From: JAWVZU01 sp033722075
GTDB lineage: Bacteria > Pseudomonadota > Gammaproteobacteria > Xanthomonadales > SZUA-38
Length of the DNA stretch: 6,154 bases
Assembly (NCBI GenBank): GCA_033722075.1
Contig: JAWVZU010000238.1
Location: forward strand, 1-6,154
Reading direction: 5' to 3'
The notes beneath the pieces were generated by a model. The model was not told where the DNA came from. It ran no database searches and saw only the letters and a program-made list of their open reading frames with translations. This document shows, piece after piece, positions 3,987 to 6,154 of the stretch. A program made the position numbers and the translations under genes. Within the stretch, counting starts at the first letter, position 1. Each line of letters opens with the position of its first letter.

Positions 3987-6154
3987 ATGACCCGACTGCT
4001 TTTCCTGCTTGCGTCACTGCTGTTCGTGAGCCCGCTCCACGCCGCCGAGGGTGACGCGGAGAGCTCCGAAGATGAACCGAAATGGGACGTGCAGAATCCG
4101 CCCGGCCCCTGGCGCTCGGTCCGCATCGACACGGAGCGGACCACCTGGTCCAACCTCGACGTCAGCCCGGATGGCAAGACCATCGTTTTCGACATGCTGG
4201 GCGATATCTACTCGATGTCCATCGACGGTGGCGAGGCCGCGGCGTTGACCTCGGGCATCGCCTGGAACATGCAGCCGCGCTTTTCCCCGGACGGGAAGCG
4301 CATCGCTTTCATTTCGGATCGCAACGGCGCCGACAACCTGTGGCTCATGAACGCGGACGGCAGCGAGCCCGAGGCCCTCACCGAGGAACGCGACCACCTG
4401 ATTCATAATCCCAACTGGTCGCCGGACGGCAACTGGCTGGTGGTTCGCAAGGGCTTCGTTTCCACCCGCAGCATCCCCTCGGGAGAGATCTGGATGTTCC
4501 ACGTCGGCGGCGGCAAGGGACTGCAGCTGGTTGAGTTGCCGCACGGCGAGCAGAGCCAGAAGAACATCGCCGAGCCCGCATTCTCGACTGACGGCCGCTA
4601 CGTTTACTACAGTCAGGACGTTACGCCGGGCTCGGTCTGGCAATACAACAAGAATGCGCTCGAGCAGGTGTTCGTCATCAAGCGCCTGGATCGCGAGGAA
4701 GGCAAGACCATCCAGTTTGCCGGGGGTCCCGGCGGCGCCATCCGGCCGACACCGTCGCCCGACGGCAAGCACCTGGCTTTCGTCAGGCGCATGCCCGACA
4801 TGCACAGCGCCCTGGTCGTCAAGTCCCTGCAATCCGGCAACGAGCGAACGATCTTCAAGGCACTGGAGCGCGACCTCCAGGAGACCAGCGGCAGCCAGGG
4901 CAATACGCCGGCTTTCGCCTGGACACCGGACAGCAATTCGCTCGTGTTCTGGGCGGGTGGAATGTTCCACCGAACGGAGTTGGAAAGCGGTGAGACGACG
5001 CCGATTCCGGTCCATGTCAGCGATGAGCGGCAGGTGCGGGAAACCTTGCGGTATCCGGTCACCGTCTGGGACGAGACTTTCCCCGTCAAGGCGCTCCGCT
5101 GGGCCCAGTACTCACCGGCAGGCGACAAGGTCGTCTTCCAGGCGCTGGGTTACCTGTACGTCAAGGATCTCGAGTCCGGCGAGCAGGAGCGACTGACCCG
5201 CCAGTCCGACCACTTCGAGTTCTGGCCTGCCTGGTCACCCGACGGCAGGCACATCGTGTACACAACCTGGGACGACCAGGATCTAGGCACGGTTCGGGTC
5301 GTCCCGGCCCGCGGCGGGCGGTCCAGCGTGGTGTCCGATCAGCCCGGGCATTACATCCAGCCGCGCTTCTCACCGGATGGCGAGGAGATTGTGTTCCGCA
5401 AGTTCGAGGGCGGCAGCCTGCTCTCTCCGAAATGGACCAACGAGCCCGGCATCTACATCGTGTCTGCCGACGGGGGCAAACAACAGCGTGTGGTGGACAG
5501 CGGAAGCAACCCGGCGTTCAACACCGACGCAAGCCGGATTCTCTATTCGGCGCCGGGGGAGAACGGGATTCTCGAACTCAAGAGTGTCGATCGGGACGGT
5601 GATGACGAACGCACCCACTTCAAGGGCCCCAAGATCACCGAGTATTCCGTTTCGCCCGACGGTCGCTGGGTCGCCTTCACGGAGCAGTACAACGCCTATG
5701 TCGCGCCGTTCGCTGCAACCGGCAAGACCGTGGACCTGAGTCGAAAGACCGAGGCTTTTCCGGTCCGGCAAGTCTCCAAGCGGTCCGGGGAGAACCTGCA
5801 TTGGTCGTCGAACGCAGATTCGCTGCGCTGGTCTCATGGGGCCACGCTCTACAGCCGCGACCTGTCCGACGCTTTCGCCTTCCTGGACGGTGCCCCGGCA
5901 CCGCTGCCGGAGCCTGCCACACAAGGCGTGGACCTGGGCTTTACCCACCAGTCCGACGCTCCCGAAGGGATCATCGCCCTGGTCAACGGCCGGATCATCA
6001 CCATGCGCGACGCCGACGGTTTCGAGGAAGTGATCCAGGACGGCACGATCATCGTCTCGGGCAACCGGATTCAGGCCGTCGGCCAGTCCGTGGACATCGA
6101 AATTCCAGACGGCGCTTTCGTCCTGGATCTGGACGGCAAGACCGTCATACCGGG
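3987..6154 (+). CDS. Exported PD40/TolB-like beta-propeller amidohydrolase (partial, 3' end outside window)
   Basis: The frame is open for 722 codons to the right edge. Residues 1-20 form a signal peptide (MTRLLFLLASLLFVSPLHAA), so the protein is probably periplasmic or secreted; an acidic linker follows. From about residue 54 to 640 there are repeated PD40-type blades: variants of WSPDG or FSPDG followed by a hydrophobic strand, for example DVSPDG, RFSPDG, NWSPDG, AWSPDG and SVSPDG. I count eleven to twelve, enough for two propellers of the TolB or prolyl-oligopeptidase type. Residues 661-722 (GIIALVNGRIITM, then GTIIVSGNRIQAVG and LDGKTVIPG) match the N-terminal beta-sandwich that opens amidohydrolase-superfamily enzymes. 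The metal-binding HxH should lie just past the window. Known proteins with this layout are about 1,050-1,100 residues, and their substrates are largely unknown. ATG at 3987 has a weak GAGAA seven bases upstream. An in-frame TTG at 3981 is too close to that motif. Confidence 0.9.
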   Translation, partial: MTRLLFLLASLLFVSPLHAAEGDAESSEDEPKWDVQNPPGPWRSVRIDTERTTWSNLDVSPDGKTIVFDMLGDIYSMSIDGGEAAALTSGIAWNMQPRFSPDGKRIAFISDRNGADNLWLMNADGSEPEALTEERDHLIHNPNWSPDGNWLVVRKGFVSTRSIPSGEIWMFHVGGGKGLQLVELPHGEQSQKNIAEPAFSTDGRYVYYSQDVTPGSVWQYNKNALEQVFVIKRLDREEGKTIQFAGGPGGAIRPTPSPDGKHLAFVRRMPDMHSALVVKSLQSGNERTIFKALERDLQETSGSQGNTPAFAWTPDSNSLVFWAGGMFHRTELESGETTPIPVHVSDERQVRETLRYPVTVWDETFPVKALRWAQYSPAGDKVVFQALGYLYVKDLESGEQERLTRQSDHFEFWPAWSPDGRHIVYTTWDDQDLGTVRVVPARGGRSSVVSDQPGHYIQPRFSPDGEEIVFRKFEGGSLLSPKWTNEPGIYIVSADGGKQQRVVDSGSNPAFNTDASRILYSAPGENGILELKSVDRDGDDERTHFKGPKITEYSVSPDGRWVAFTEQYNAYVAPFAATGKTVDLSRKTEAFPVRQVSKRSGENLHWSSNADSLRWSHGATLYSRDLSDAFAFLDGAPAPLPEPATQGVDLGFTHQSDAPEGIIALVNGRIITMRDADGFEEVIQDGTIIVSGNRIQAVGQSVDIEIPDGAFVLDLDGKTVIP

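Noticed and set aside
4014..5015. A 333-codon open frame on the minus strand opposite the propeller gene
   Set aside because: It lies wholly antisense to a clear PD40 coding frame, its translation has no recognisable domain or hydrophobic pattern, and long antisense frames are expected in GC-rich genes.
5370..5948. A 192-codon minus-strand frame opposite the propeller gene
   Set aside because: Antisense to a continuous coding frame, with no domain recognised.

Overview
The window is about 6.2 kb of GC-rich, gene-dense chromosome with strong G/C preference at third codon positions. It carries a YccF protein, MscS channels and a PD40-propeller amidohydrolase, and the promoter-like sequences resemble sigma-70 sites. 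Together these suggest a Gammaproteobacterium, perhaps in the Xanthomonadales/Wenzhouxiangella neighbourhood. That placement is inferred from gene content and style, because there is no rRNA or other marker here. I see no mobile element, CRISPR array, tRNA or rRNA.

Layout. Positions 1-149 (+) hold the last 48 codons of a gene I cannot identify; its stop codon directly abuts the stop of a gene on the other strand. Positions 150-3192 (-) form a compact three-gene unit, read from right to left. First is a host-attachment/baeRF-type cytosolic protein (2755-3192). It overlaps by four bases (GTGA) an MscS-family channel with a signal peptide and a periplasmic BON domain (1466-2758). After 14 bp comes a second, unrelated-looking MscS-family channel with about seven membrane segments and a TTG start (150-1451). 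The intergenic region 3193-3335 separates this unit from rightward genes and contains a perfect GGATTC-A-GAATCC palindrome. Rightward genes are a 56-codon TTG-initiated two-helix membrane protein (3336-3506), a YccF protein made of two tandem repeats (3547-3924), and the first 722 codons of a secreted PD40/TolB-like beta-propeller protein that is just entering an amidohydrolase domain when the window ends (3987-6154).

How the genes may work together. The leftward unit looks like an envelope or osmotic-stress module: two different mechanosensitive channels expected to sit in the inner membrane, translationally coupled to a small soluble protein of a family that accompanies stress genes. The rightward genes are mostly membrane or exported proteins but share no evident pathway. 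The propeller-amidohydrolase has its own good promoter candidate inside the end of yccF. I found no clear evidence of an undescribed system. The most notable points are the coupled pairing of two dissimilar MscS channels with a baeRF-like protein, the short TTG-initiated membrane gene that size cut-offs miss, and a possible leaderless yccF transcript.
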